A stretch of 64,000 bases of DNA, taken from Mariniradius saccharolyticus AK6 (GTDB lineage: Bacteria; Bacteroidota; Bacteroidia; Cytophagales; Cyclobacteriaceae). The stretch covers positions 62,001 through 126,000 of the forward strand of contig NZ_AMZY02000011.1 in NCBI RefSeq assembly GCF_000330725.2, in the 5' to 3' direction. A model generated the notes under the pieces. That model made no database searches and was not told the origin of the DNA. It saw only the letters and a program-made list of their open reading frames with translations. The translations under genes were made by a program, and so were the position numbers. This document shows, one piece after another, positions 42,819 to 51,755 of the stretch. Each line of letters opens with the position of its first letter. Within the stretch, counting starts at the first letter, position 1.

Positions 42819-42872
42819 TATAAAACCTTCAATTACTGGGGAAAAACCTTGTGCTTTTCCAATCAATGGTTG

Positions 42873-42997
42873 CTGTAGGAGAAGGATTCGAACCTCCACG
42901 GGGCAGTTAGGCAAAACACGAGCTCCATGTTTGCTTTGTGCCGTAATCCCCACCCCCGAGACAGGAGGGCTTGTCTGCCAATTTCAACATCCTACAG
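42873..42997 (-). tRNA. Class II tRNA-like element, copy 2
   Basis: The same 125-nt structure as copy 1, 54 bp upstream on the minus strand. Differences keep or improve pairing: position 7 is A, making the acceptor stem perfect (TGTAGGA/TCCTACA); the D-stem TTG/CAA is perfect here; and the anticodon stem is CCCTC/GGGGG with one G-T. The anticodon loop, T-arm and tip hairpin of the variable arm are identical to copy 1. Changes inside the variable arm fall in its internal loop (ATTACGGCAC against ATCACAGTAC). This pattern suggests selection on structure, not decay. Confidence 0.6.
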
Positions 42998-43256
42998 TGT
43001 GAGAAGACCTTTTGTCTTTGTTTGATGTTTCAAAGTTAATAAAACATCTATTATGTTGAAATAATTTCAATGTTGATATTAAATATTTACATTATTTTTA
43101 ATAATCAAATTATTTTTATGATTATTCAACAATTTAAATTTCGAAAATCAGTGTTTCCTTGGATTATCCTTAACATCAAATCCGTATGAAATACCAAGTC
43201 GCTGTATTAAATTGGAAGAATAAGCACAGATTTTTACCCTATCCTACACGATCACT
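42998..43256. other. AT-rich intergenic region
   Basis: 259 bp, very AT-rich from 43060 to 43140, no credible gene. It must hold the leftward promoter of the tRNA-like pair (exact -7 box at 43031) and the rightward promoter of the S9 peptidase gene, for which no clear box was found. Confidence 0.6.
43031..43038 (-). promoter_or_regulatory. -7 box upstream of the tRNA-like pair
   Basis: The minus strand reads TAACTTTG, an exact TAnnTTTG match 33 nt before the 5' end of copy 2, consistent with leftward transcription of both copies. Confidence 0.5.
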
Positions 43257-45317
43257 ATGAAAAAAGCATGTTTAACCTTGCTTGTAATTCTGTCTTTGCA
43301 TGGCGCTTGGGCACAGGAGTCCAAACGAAATCCAAGTTTTGAAGAAATCATTTCCCTGCGTGGTGCCGGCTACGTGACTATATCCCCCAATGGTGAACTG
43401 GGTGCATTTGTTGTTCAAAAAACCGATTGGACAGACAATCGCTTTGATTCTGAAATCTGGATGGTAAAAAACGGCTCGGAACCCTATCAATTCACCAACA
43501 ATCCAAAAGGCAGCAGCGTATTTCCTGTCTTTTCTCCTGACAATAAATGGCTGGCGTTCCTCTCCGACCGCGGCAACAAGATGCAGGTTTTTGCCATGCG
43601 TGTCAATGGCGGCGAACCCATTGCCCTCACTGATGAAAGTGAAGGAGTGTCTACTTTCGAATGGCATCCCGATGGCAAGCGCATATTATTCCTTAAGCAA
43701 GAAAAGGAGCCTAAGGAAAACAAAGAAAAACAAAAACGCTACGGGGCATTTGAAATGGATGACAAGGAATATACCCTACAGCATCTTTGGGAAATCAGCT
43801 TGGATCTCGATGGAAAAGAACCTTCCGAGCTTCCTTGCTATGCGGCCACCGATTCGCTGCGCGTAGTGGAAAACTGCATCACCAAACCGAAAGCCCTTCG
43901 TTTGACGGAAGGCGCTTTCACCATCAATGACTTCAAGATCTCCCCCGACGGACAAAGGGTTGCTTTTTCCCATCAGCCAGATCCTTTGATCAACTCCTTT
44001 GTCAAATCCGACATTTCGATACTTAGCCTAGCGACCAAAGAAGTCACACTTTTGGTCGGCAACCCGAGCTCGGACAGCTTTGAAGACTGGTCGCCGGATT
44101 CGAAGAGCATACTGTACACGAGCTTTGTTGATGATACGGTTTCAAACTTTTATCGCAATGCCCAGATTTTCAGCATCCAAATCGACGGACAAAACAATAA
44201 ACGCCTCGCCGAGAAACTGGACGAAAACCCGGGAATGTTACAGTGGAACCCCCGCGGCATCTATGGTTTGTTTTGGAACAAAACAGCTAGGGACATCTAC
44301 CGGATCGAACCGAAAGATGGAAGCTTCGCCAAAATACCCGGGATGCCGGAGCAGGTTCAGGCTTTTGCCTTTTCTATGATTGCAGACAAAATGCTGCTCA
44401 ACGCCCGAAACGGAAATCAACTTGCCGAAATCTGGATCACCCCGATGCAAAAACCCGCCCTGCGCCAGGTCAGCAATTTCACCCAGCAGATTGCGGACTG
44501 GAAAGTGGCCGAAAGTGAACTAGTCATGTGGAGAAGCAAGGACGATGCCCTGATCGAGGGTGTTTTACATAAGCCCATGGATTATGATCCGACGAAAAAA
44601 TACCCCTTGATGGTCGTAATCCACGGCGGACCCACAGGCATCGACACACCCTCGCCCGTGCCAGGATACGTGTACCCGATTGTCCAGTGGCTCAACAAAG
44701 GCTGCCTGGTCCTGCGTCCCAACTACCGTGGATCTGCAGGATATGGGGAGGCTTTCCGCTCACTCAACGTCAAAAATCTGGGTGTCGGTGATGCTTGGGA
44801 CGTAGTCAGCGGCGTGGACTACTTGATTGCAAAAGGAATGGTTGACAGCACAAAAATCGGCGTGATGGGTTGGAGCCAAGGCGGCTACATTTCCGCATTT
44901 CTCACGACCAATTCAGATAAATTCAAAGCCGTCTCGGTCGGTGCTGGCATATCCAACTGGATGACATACTATGTCAATACGGACATCCATCCATTTACCC
45001 GCCAGTACCTAAAGGCCACTCCTTGGGACGATGAGGATATCTATCGAAAAACCTCACCCATGACTAACATCAAAAATGCCAAAACCCCAACGCTAATCCA
45101 ACATGGCGAATTTGACAGGCGTGTACCCATACCCAATGCCTATGAGCTGCTTCAAGGACTCAGGGACCAAGGCGTCCCAGCTGAGTTGGTGGTTTACAAA
45201 GGATTTGGGCATGGGATCACAAAGCCCAAGGAAAGGCTCGCGGCGACTTGGCACAATTGGGTTTGGTTTGCGAAGTACGTGTGGGGCGAGGAAGTCGAGT
45301 TGCCTTTAGGGGATTGA
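43257..45317 (+). CDS. Prolyl oligopeptidase-family (S9) peptidase, secreted
   Basis: A 686-residue enzyme. A Sec signal peptide ends at W-A-Q-E-S near residue 21. Residues ~30-400 form a beta-propeller with WD/PD40-like repeats (V-F-S-P-D-N-K-W, I-S-P-D-G-Q-R-V, W-S-P-D-S-K-S-I). The C-terminal alpha/beta hydrolase domain holds the triad: Ser540 in G-W-S-Q-G-G, Asp620 in G-E-F-D-R-R-V-P and His652 in G-H-G. The layout matches S9B/S9C dipeptidyl- or acylaminoacyl-peptidases that act on short peptides in the periplasm. Monocistronic; the convergent HAD gene ends 11 bp away. Confidence 0.93.
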   Translation: MKKACLTLLVILSLHGAWAQESKRNPSFEEIISLRGAGYVTISPNGELGAFVVQKTDWTDNRFDSEIWMVKNGSEPYQFTNNPKGSSVFPVFSPDNKWLAFLSDRGNKMQVFAMRVNGGEPIALTDESEGVSTFEWHPDGKRILFLKQEKEPKENKEKQKRYGAFEMDDKEYTLQHLWEISLDLDGKEPSELPCYAATDSLRVVENCITKPKALRLTEGAFTINDFKISPDGQRVAFSHQPDPLINSFVKSDISILSLATKEVTLLVGNPSSDSFEDWSPDSKSILYTSFVDDTVSNFYRNAQIFSIQIDGQNNKRLAEKLDENPGMLQWNPRGIYGLFWNKTARDIYRIEPKDGSFAKIPGMPEQVQAFAFSMIADKMLLNARNGNQLAEIWITPMQKPALRQVSNFTQQIADWKVAESELVMWRSKDDALIEGVLHKPMDYDPTKKYPLMVVIHGGPTGIDTPSPVPGYVYPIVQWLNKGCLVLRPNYRGSAGYGEAFRSLNVKNLGVGDAWDVVSGVDYLIAKGMVDSTKIGVMGWSQGGYISAFLTTNSDKFKAVSVGAGISNWMTYYVNTDIHPFTRQYLKATPWDDEDIYRKTSPMTNIKNAKTPTLIQHGEFDRRVPIPNAYELLQGLRDQGVPAELVVYKGFGHGITKPKERLAATWHNWVWFAKYVWGEEVELPLGD

Positions 45318-45328
45318 AGATGCAGTCT

Positions 45329-45985
45329 TTAGCAAAACTCTTCCATAAGTTCCAAAAAGTCAACTACAGTCCTATCGGCGCCATAGGAAATCAATTCTTC
45401 GGGAGAATGACTGGTAGTGATCCCGATTACCAAACAGCCAGCTGCCGCTCCAGCCAAGATCCCACCTTTGGAATCCTCAAGGACCCAGCAATCAGAGGCG
45501 TGGACTTTAGCCTTTTCGATACTTCGAAGGAAAACCTCTGGATTGGGCTTCCCCTTGCTTACCTCTTCCGCACCTGTGATGGAGGAAAAGAATGATCTGA
45601 TCCCAAGTCCATCCAAAACAAAATCGATATTCGGTCGGTCACCCATAGTGGCGAGGTGGGCTTGAATACCCAAGGTGTGAATTCGCTCCAAAAACGGAGT
45701 CAGGCCAGCAACCTCGTGGATATGCGGTTTGTAGATTTCCCGGTACATTTTTTCCTTTTCCTGGCCGAGGGCATACAGGGCTGTGGAATCCTGGACTGCT
45801 GGGAAAAACCTGCGGATCATCTCATCAATGGTCCCGTGGTTTTGGGCGTGGAATTCATCTGGACCTAGGTGTATCCCGTGACTTTCCAAAAACCTGAGCC
45901 AAGCCTCTTGGTGAAATGGGATGCTATCCACCAATGTGCCGTCCATGTCAAAGAGAATCGCTTTGGGCAAACGAGAAAATTTCAT
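45329..45985 (-). CDS. HAD-superfamily phosphatase/phosphoglucomutase-like protein
   Basis: A 218-residue HAD hydrolase. The ATG at 45985 is preferred over an upstream TTG. Motif I is I-L-F-D-M-D-G-T-L-V-D-S (Asp13, Asp15), with a helical cap at ~20-90 and motif III/IV at V-L-E-D-S-K-G-G-I-L-A-G. The subgroup is that of beta-phosphoglucomutase and small sugar- or glycerol-phosphate phosphatases; the substrate is not evident. Convergent with the S9 peptidase gene. Confidence 0.88.
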   Translation of the reverse strand: MKFSRLPKAILFDMDGTLVDSIPFHQEAWLRFLESHGIHLGPDEFHAQNHGTIDEMIRRFFPAVQDSTALYALGQEKEKMYREIYKPHIHEVAGLTPFLERIHTLGIQAHLATMGDRPNIDFVLDGLGIRSFFSSITGAEEVSKGKPNPEVFLRSIEKAKVHASDCWVLEDSKGGILAGAAAGCLVIGITTSHSPEELISYGADRTVVDFLELMEEFC

Positions 45986-46056
45986 GGGTTCCAAATTCAG
46001 TTTCTAAATATTTCATGGTTGCAAGTCCTGACGAATTCAAAGAGAAAGAAAGCTTT

Positions 46057-46917
46057 TTAAAACGCCTTCAGACTGATGTCCAAGCTTTTTACTTGATGCG
46101 TCAATGCGCCGACAGAAATGTAATCCACCCCACACTCGGCCACTGCACGGAGGTTTTCCTCCGTAATCCCACCAGAGGCTTCGAGTGGATAGCGCCCATT
46201 CACAAGTGCGACCGCCTTCCTCATGGTAACCTCATCCATGTTGTCGAGCATAATGATGTCCACACCTCCCACTGCCAGCACTTCCTCGACTTCTTCCAAG
46301 GTTCGCGTTTCGATTTCGATCTTTAGGTCCAGGCCCTTTGACTTCAAGAAAGCCCTGGAGGATAAAATCGCTTTTCGGATGCCTCCTGCAAAGTCCACGT
46401 GGTTATCCTTGAGCATGACCATGTCATAGAGCGCAAACCGGTGGTTGAGTCCTCCCCCAAGTAGTACGGCCCATTTTTCCATCATTCGGAAATTCGGGGT
46501 GGTCTTTCTTGTGTCCATGAGCCTGGCTTTGGTATGGGAAATCAATGCTGTGAGTTGGGCAGTCCTTGTAGCAATACCCGACATCCGCTGCAGGCAGTTG
46601 AGTACCAGCCTCTCGGTGGTGAGAATCGAACGTGCCCGACCGCTTACTACCAAACCAATGGTGCCTTCCGAAACCTTCGCCCCATCTTTCTCCAACAGTT
46701 GCACCTTCAAATCAGCATCGTATTGTTTAAAAATCATTGATGCCAATTCCAATCCGGCAATGACTCCCGGTTCCTTGATGATCAACCGTGCCCGTCCCTT
46801 GGCCTCTGCAGGAACGGAACCCAAGGTGGAGTAATCACCTGGTCCGACGTCCTCAGCCAAGGCTTCGCTGATAAAGGCAGAAATTTTTTCGGGGGATAGA
46901 TATGGAATGTTTTTCAC
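46057..46917 (-). CDS. nadC: Nicotinate-nucleotide pyrophosphorylase (carboxylating)
   Basis: A 286-residue NadC, normal length. Seen are E-D-V-G-P-G-D-Y-S-T, R-L-V-L-N-C-L-Q-R-M-S-G-I-A-T, D-T-R-K-T-T-P-N-F-R, L-G-G-G-L-N-H-R and K-D-N-H, which hold the basic residues binding quinolinate and PRPP, then D-I-I-M-L-D-N-M and E-A-S-G-G-I. It makes nicotinate mononucleotide in de novo NAD synthesis. It starts with GTG. No nadA or nadB in the window. The DUF4783 gene lies upstream on the same strand, and a -7 box (TATTTTTG) ends four bases before the start. Confidence 0.95.
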   Translation of the reverse strand: MKNIPYLSPEKISAFISEALAEDVGPGDYSTLGSVPAEAKGRARLIIKEPGVIAGLELASMIFKQYDADLKVQLLEKDGAKVSEGTIGLVVSGRARSILTTERLVLNCLQRMSGIATRTAQLTALISHTKARLMDTRKTTPNFRMMEKWAVLLGGGLNHRFALYDMVMLKDNHVDFAGGIRKAILSSRAFLKSKGLDLKIEIETRTLEEVEEVLAVGGVDIIMLDNMDEVTMRKAVALVNGRYPLEASGGITEENLRAVAECGVDYISVGALTHQVKSLDISLKAF

Positions 46918-46921
46918 ATGC

Positions 46922-46929
46922 CAAAAATA
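46922..46929 (-). promoter_or_regulatory. -7 box of nadC
   Basis: The minus strand reads TATTTTTG, an exact TAnnTTTG match 4 nt before the GTG start; transcription would begin at about the start codon. Confidence 0.4.
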
Positions 46930-47027
46930 GGAAAGATCGCGTATACCAAAAGAACCGCTCGTAAACCTGCGGGCACTTGGCCTCTACCGCAAAATGGATT
47001 GCGATAGGGAAAAGACAATCCTACTGA

Positions 47028-47462
47028 CTAATCGCGAAGACGCGTCGTAGAGTAACTGTTCATCTGGAGGATCTCCATGCTGAAAATCCTAAAACCATCA
47101 TCCTTTGGATTGCCCTTGATCAACACCCTAAACTGTGAATTTTCGGAGAGGTAAGTGCCCACATAATAGAGTGAGGCATTTCCGTTGCCACCTTTGTGCA
47201 AAATGCTAAAATCCTTTGGTGGGTTTTTCCTGAAAAAATCCTTGAGGATGAATTCAGCCTGGGTCTTGGAATAATTTCCGTTTTGGCCATTCAAATTGAG
47301 CAAAATCGATGGTTCAAAATGCTTCGCCAACTCTTTACTTGATCCCGTTCGAAACGAGGCCAAAACCTGATTGAAAACGGCAGCAGTATCCCTATCTTCC
47401 AAAACACGGGAAGGGACAAAAAACAGGCTTGCCAAAAAAACGAGAAGGAGTATTTTATTCAT
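47028..47462 (-). CDS. DUF4783-family secreted protein
   Basis: A 144-residue protein. The start at 47462 gives a short signal peptide (M-N-K-I-L-L-L-V-F-L-A-S-L-F-F-V-P-S). The rest is an NTF2-like fold typical of DUF4783: F-R-T-G-S-S-K-E-L-A-K-H-F, then F-R-K-N-P-P-K-D-F and Y-Y-V-G-T-Y. Periplasmic; function unknown. It lies directly upstream of nadC on the same strand, an arrangement that recurs in Bacteroidota. Confidence 0.82.
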   Translation of the reverse strand: MNKILLLVFLASLFFVPSRVLEDRDTAAVFNQVLASFRTGSSKELAKHFEPSILLNLNGQNGNYSKTQAEFILKDFFRKNPPKDFSILHKGGNGNASLYYVGTYLSENSQFRVLIKGNPKDDGFRIFSMEILQMNSYSTTRLRD

Positions 47463-47759
47463 GCGACTGACCAATATCAAATACTGCGCCAACTCTTAGG
47501 TGATTCCTGATTCGTATAAGAATTAAATCCATTCTAAACAATATCGTGAGATCAAGTGGACACCCGCCCCTCCCTAATCACTCGAAATGAAAGTGGCTTC
47601 CATTTCACTGACCGGGATTTGCCGTTATCTAATCGCGCTTTCGCCATAGTCAAAAAAATATTATCTGTCGAATTTTGTCCCCTTGCCAAAGAATAGGCAT
47701 TTTTACAGCCCAATTTGTGATTAGAAATTTTTATACATTTAACGATAGCCGACTGACTC

Positions 47760-49283
47760 ATGAACAAAAAGGTAATATTGATGATATTGGACGGATGGGG
47801 CTTAGGTACCAATCCGGAAGTTTCCGCCATTGCCAAGGCCAAAACGCCCTTTATCGACAGCCTTTATCAAAAATATCCCCATTCAAAACTGGAGGCATCA
47901 GGATTGGCAGTTGGCCTACCTGAGGGGCAAATGGGTAATTCAGAGGTAGGCCATATGAATATCGGTGCCGGCCGTATCGTCTACCAAGACCTTGTCAAAA
48001 TCAACAAAGCCGTGGAAGAAGGCGACCTCAACACCCATCCTGTATTGGTGGAGGCATTCGACTACGCCAAAAAAGAAAACAAAAAAGTCCATTTCATCGG
48101 GCTAGTATCCGATGGTGGCGTGCATGCACACATCAACCATCTCAAAGGACTGTGTGATGCAGCCAAGCACCACGAGTTGAGCCAAGTATTCATCCATGCC
48201 TTCACCGATGGCCGCGATACAGATCCGAAAAGTGGGATCAATTACCTGAATGAATTGAAGGAACACCTACAACACTCTGTTGGCAAAGTAGCCTCTGTCG
48301 TTGGCCGCTACTATGCGATGGACAGGGACAAAAGATGGGAAAGGGTAAAATTAGCCTATGATGCCATGGTACACGGCGTAGGAGAGATGTCCAAAGATTT
48401 CATCGCCTCTATGGTCAAATCCTACGCGAATGACGTTACGGACGAGTTTATCCGCCCGATTATCCAAGTAAACGGAAACGGCAAACCCTTGGCCACCATT
48501 GCCGAGGGGGACGTGGTCATTTGCTTCAACTTCAGGACGGACCGGGGCCGGGAAATTACCCAGGTGCTCACCCAGCAGGATTTTGAGGATTTCAACATGA
48601 AAAAACTCAACCTACACTACGTTACCTTCTCCAACTATGATGAAACCTTCAAAGGTGTGAAGGTGCTGTTTGAAAAAGACAACCTGAACAACACGCTCGG
48701 TGAGGTGATCGCCAGAAACGGAAAGAAGCAAATCCGGATCGCCGAAACAGAAAAGTATCCCCACGTCACATTCTTCTTTTCTGGTGGCCGAGAAAAAGAG
48801 TTCGAAGGAGAAAGTAGAATCCTTTGCCCCTCTCCAAAAGTGGCTACCTATGACCTCAAGCCCGAAATGAGTGCATTTGAGATCGCCAGCAAAATCAAGC
48901 CCGAACTAAAGAAAAAGAATCCTGACTTCGTCTGTCTCAACTTTGCCAACCCTGACATGGTTGGGCATACCGGTGTTTTTGAAGCTGCCGTCAAGGCTTG
49001 TGAAACTGTCGATGAATGTGCCAAGCAGGTCATCACGCAGGCTTTGGAAAGCGGCTATACAACCATCGTCATTGCAGACCACGGCAACTGTGACGTGATG
49101 ATCAACGAGGACGGTACTCCCAATACGGCCCATACAACCAATCTCGTGCCGTGCATTATGGTAGATGACAAAAATCGCTTGGAAGTAAAAAACGGCAAGC
49201 TTGGCGACTTGGCCCCTACAATCCTCACGCTTATGGGGCTTGAAGTTCCCACAGAAATGACCGGCAATGTGCTATTGAACTGA
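47760..49283 (+). CDS. gpmI: 2,3-bisphosphoglycerate-independent phosphoglycerate mutase
   Basis: A 507-residue GpmI of normal length. The N-terminal metal site is M-I-L-D-G-W-G, the phosphoserine nucleophile Ser61 sits in G-N-S-E-V-G-H-M-N-I-G, and the transferase insert includes H-A-F-T-D-G-R-D-T and Y-Y-A-M-D-R-D. C-terminal metal ligands are in N-P-D-M-V-G-H-T-G and A-D-H-G-N. It interconverts 3- and 2-phosphoglycerate in glycolysis and gluconeogenesis. Manganese-dependent in characterised cases. Monocistronic or followed by the next small lipoprotein gene after 75 bp. Confidence 0.96.
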   Translation: MNKKVILMILDGWGLGTNPEVSAIAKAKTPFIDSLYQKYPHSKLEASGLAVGLPEGQMGNSEVGHMNIGAGRIVYQDLVKINKAVEEGDLNTHPVLVEAFDYAKKENKKVHFIGLVSDGGVHAHINHLKGLCDAAKHHELSQVFIHAFTDGRDTDPKSGINYLNELKEHLQHSVGKVASVVGRYYAMDRDKRWERVKLAYDAMVHGVGEMSKDFIASMVKSYANDVTDEFIRPIIQVNGNGKPLATIAEGDVVICFNFRTDRGREITQVLTQQDFEDFNMKKLNLHYVTFSNYDETFKGVKVLFEKDNLNNTLGEVIARNGKKQIRIAETEKYPHVTFFFSGGREKEFEGESRILCPSPKVATYDLKPEMSAFEIASKIKPELKKKNPDFVCLNFANPDMVGHTGVFEAAVKACETVDECAKQVITQALESGYTTIVIADHGNCDVMINEDGTPNTAHTTNLVPCIMVDDKNRLEVKNGKLGDLAPTILTLMGLEVPTEMTGNVLLN

Positions 49284-49358
49284 TCCAAAGCCACAATGAC
49301 AACCTAGCATTAAACGTATCCTGGTTTGGCTTCCACATTGAGTTCTCAAAATCACCCT

Positions 49359-49913
49359 ATGAAAAACATACGTATACTGTTTGCTGTCGCTCCTTTGATC
49401 ATATGGTCTTGCGGCGGAAATGAAAGTAAACAATCGGAGGAAACAATTTACTTCCCTCTCAAAGATTACATTGAGGTCAAATCCCAAGACCTCGACAGCA
49501 CCTTGGTGGTCAAGGAAATCACCATCAACGGTGAAAAGGAACGGATGGAAAAAATCATGGGTACGGCGGATTGGATCAAGGAACTGGAATTGTTTACACA
49601 GGCAGACCTCAATCGGCCTAGCTTGGCAAAAAGTTATGAAACCAAGCGCTCCGAGGAATACCTCATCCACGAACTGAAACCGGGCGAAAAAGCCAAAATC
49701 CAGAAAATCGTCGTGCGTTACGAAGATGGGATTATCAAGGAGTTGAGTTTCCACGCAAAATCAGAAAACCCATTTTATAAAAGCGAAACCCGTGGCGCGA
49801 TCTTCAATCGCAGCACTACCGGCAATTTGGATCACTACGTACTAGACAGCTACCAAAAAGTCGTCTTTATGAAGCCGAATCGAATGGTCATTCGCGCATC
49901 AATCAATAATTGA
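49359..49913 (+). CDS. Small lipoprotein of unknown function
   Basis: A 184-residue protein. The start at 49359 gives a lipoprotein signal with the lipobox W-S-C-G-G (I-I-W-S-C, Cys18). The mature part is mostly beta, with K-E-I-T-I-N-G-E-K-E, I-Q-K-I-V-V-R-Y-E-D-G and D-H-Y-V-L-D-S-Y-Q-K-V. I do not recognise a named family. It lies 75 bp after gpmI and is closed by a strong terminator shared with the convergent antiporter gene. Confidence 0.7.
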   Translation: MKNIRILFAVAPLIIWSCGGNESKQSEETIYFPLKDYIEVKSQDLDSTLVVKEITINGEKERMEKIMGTADWIKELELFTQADLNRPSLAKSYETKRSEEYLIHELKPGEKAKIQKIVVRYEDGIIKELSFHAKSENPFYKSETRGAIFNRSTTGNLDHYVLDSYQKVVFMKPNRMVIRASINN

Positions 49914-50001
49914 TTTGAATTTCCGAAACAGGCACTTCATTCTACTTGAATTCAGACGAAAAAAAATCAAAATCAAGCTTGCCTCTGATTGGCTTTCAAA
50001 C

Positions 50002-50032
50002 AAAAACCCCGGAAGTGATTTTCGGGGTTTTT
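50002..50032. terminator. Bidirectional terminator between lipoprotein and nhaD genes
   Basis: AAAAACCCCG and CGGGGTTTTT form a perfect 10-bp stem with an 11-base loop, T-run ending on either strand. Confidence 0.85.
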
Positions 50033-50062
50033 GAATTTTTTAGTGTTGACTCGTACTCCTTA

Positions 50063-51559
50063 TCACACAAACGCGAAGAAAACCAACCATACTAGGAAGA
50101 GTATTGGCAAAAGAATCGGCACCGAAAACCGGATCACATATCCGAAAAACGACGGCATCTTGATCCCGCTTTGTTCTGCGATGGATTTCACCATGAAGTT
50201 TGGCCCGTTTCCGATATAGGTCATCGCCCCAAAGAACACTGACGCGACAGAGATTGCCATGAGTTCAAAAGCAGAGTCATCATACTTGTCCATCGCGAAA
50301 TCCCGCACCATTTGGATATTGCTAATCTCAGCACCCTGAGACGCCATTGCCGCGGCTAGGAAATTGAGATAGGTTGGCGCGTTGTCCAAGACCCCTGACA
50401 GTGCTCCAGTACCCCAATAAAGAGTGTTGTGTGTGATCAAAGCCGATCCTTCGGGAGATTTGGCAAAGTTTCCCACCAGTTCCAATGCCGGCATCATCGT
50501 ACCGAAGATTCCGATAAATATAAATGCAACTTCTCGGATCGGCTCAAAATTGAACTCGTTGCCTTTGAGTGCCGCTTTATCCGCAAACCTAAAGCTGAAG
50601 AAGGCAACTGAGAACATGATTATTTCACGAATGAAGGAGAACTTCTGTCCATCATAATGTATTGCTGGCACCCAATCCAATACGTTTGGATCCAAGAAAA
50701 CGGAGAGGATGATGATCAATAGCCAAAAGAAATTCCTTGAGCCTTTCATCTCGAATTTGTTCGTGTAAACGACATCCTCCAAATCATCCTCGTTGACACT
50801 TCCGAACTTGCGATCAATGACATAAAAAATGACCGCCAAAGCAACCAGTGCTAACAGCCAAGCTGGAAAATTATGGGTAAATGTCCAAAAGAATGGTACG
50901 CCCTTCAAGAAGCCCAAAAACAGAGGCGGATCGCCGATTGGGGTCAATGAGCCACCGATATTGCTTACCATAAATATGAAGAAAATAATATGGTATGCCT
51001 GGATATTGCCTTTGTTGAGTCGAATAAACGGACGAATTAGCAGCATCGATGCCCCTGTGGTTCCAATGAGGTTTGACACCAAGGCTCCAATCACGAGTAG
51101 CGATACGTTGGCGATTGGCGTCGCCTTTTTATCAATCTCAATCAAAATCCCACCAGAGGCAATAAACAAAGAGGCCAACAACGCGATAAACTGAATATAT
51201 TCCGCCAATGCATGTACTGGTCCGTGCACATTGTGCAATGCAAAAAGGTAATAGAACACCACCAAAATGGCGAGGCCTACAGCGATTTTGGGATAATTGT
51301 GGTGCCAGAAATGTTCGTAAAAAAGCGGACCTGTGGCTATCATCAACAACAAAGCCACAAAGGGAATTACTAGCCAAACCGGTGCAGCGCCGTGGTGACC
51401 TTCATGTACATCAGGCGCCTCAGCCGCATGCTGATCGTGGTCATTCTGTTCGATTGTATCTTGCTGTACGGATAGGTCTGTTTGGGAATAGGCAGTAGAG
51501 ATTCCCAACAAAAGGATAACTCCACAAACCAATACAAAAACAGCGAATAGATTCTTCAT
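50063..51559 (-). CDS. nhaD: Sodium:proton antiporter, NhaD type
   Basis: A 498-residue ion-transporter-superfamily protein. The N terminus has a cleavable-looking signal segment, then a His/Asp-rich loop (D-H-D-Q-H, E-G-H-H-G) that may bind metal, then 10-12 helices. Family marks are G-T-T-G-A-S-M-L-L-I-R-P-F-I-R, I-G-G-S-L-T-P-I-G-D-P-P-L-F-L-G-F and G-V-L-D-N-A-P-T-Y-L-N-F. It exports Na+ for H+ across the inner membrane, which suits a salt-exposed organism. The CitMHS/arsenite side of the superfamily is the alternative, but the G-D-P-P-L-F-L-G-F-L-K-G run favours NhaD. Confidence 0.9.
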   Translation of the reverse strand: MKNLFAVFVLVCGVILLLGISTAYSQTDLSVQQDTIEQNDHDQHAAEAPDVHEGHHGAAPVWLVIPFVALLLMIATGPLFYEHFWHHNYPKIAVGLAILVVFYYLFALHNVHGPVHALAEYIQFIALLASLFIASGGILIEIDKKATPIANVSLLVIGALVSNLIGTTGASMLLIRPFIRLNKGNIQAYHIIFFIFMVSNIGGSLTPIGDPPLFLGFLKGVPFFWTFTHNFPAWLLALVALAVIFYVIDRKFGSVNEDDLEDVVYTNKFEMKGSRNFFWLLIIILSVFLDPNVLDWVPAIHYDGQKFSFIREIIMFSVAFFSFRFADKAALKGNEFNFEPIREVAFIFIGIFGTMMPALELVGNFAKSPEGSALITHNTLYWGTGALSGVLDNAPTYLNFLAAAMASQGAEISNIQMVRDFAMDKYDDSAFELMAISVASVFFGAMTYIGNGPNFMVKSIAEQSGIKMPSFFGYVIRFSVPILLPILFLVWLVFFAFV

Positions 51560-51700
51560 TCAGGTCAGTTTAGCAAATTTTTTCAACAATGCTGGTTTGA
51601 AAAAAACACCACTCAAAATCAACAATCCAATATACAAAATTGGACTTTATTTCCGCTAAACTACCTATTTTGAATGAAACAGACTATATGAAGACCTAGC

Positions 51701-51737
51701 GCCAAGAGGAATTAATTTAAATGTCACCCCTCTTGGC
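51701..51737. other. Perfect inverted repeat 3' of the dehydrogenase gene
   Basis: GCCAAGAGG and CCTCTTGGC with 19 bases between, 18 bp past the dehydrogenase stop. No T-run follows on the minus strand, so it is not a classic terminator. Confidence 0.4.
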
Positions 51738-51755
51738 TGATGATTGGTAAAATGT

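Noticed and set aside
42694-42997. CRISPR array or transposon ends
   Set aside because: Only two 125-nt units with a tRNA fold, no short regular repeats, no cas or transposase genes.
42748-43002. 84-residue frame across the tRNA-like copies
   Set aside because: It is an artefact of the repeated RNA sequence, on the strand opposite to the tRNA fold, with no start context or conserved domain.
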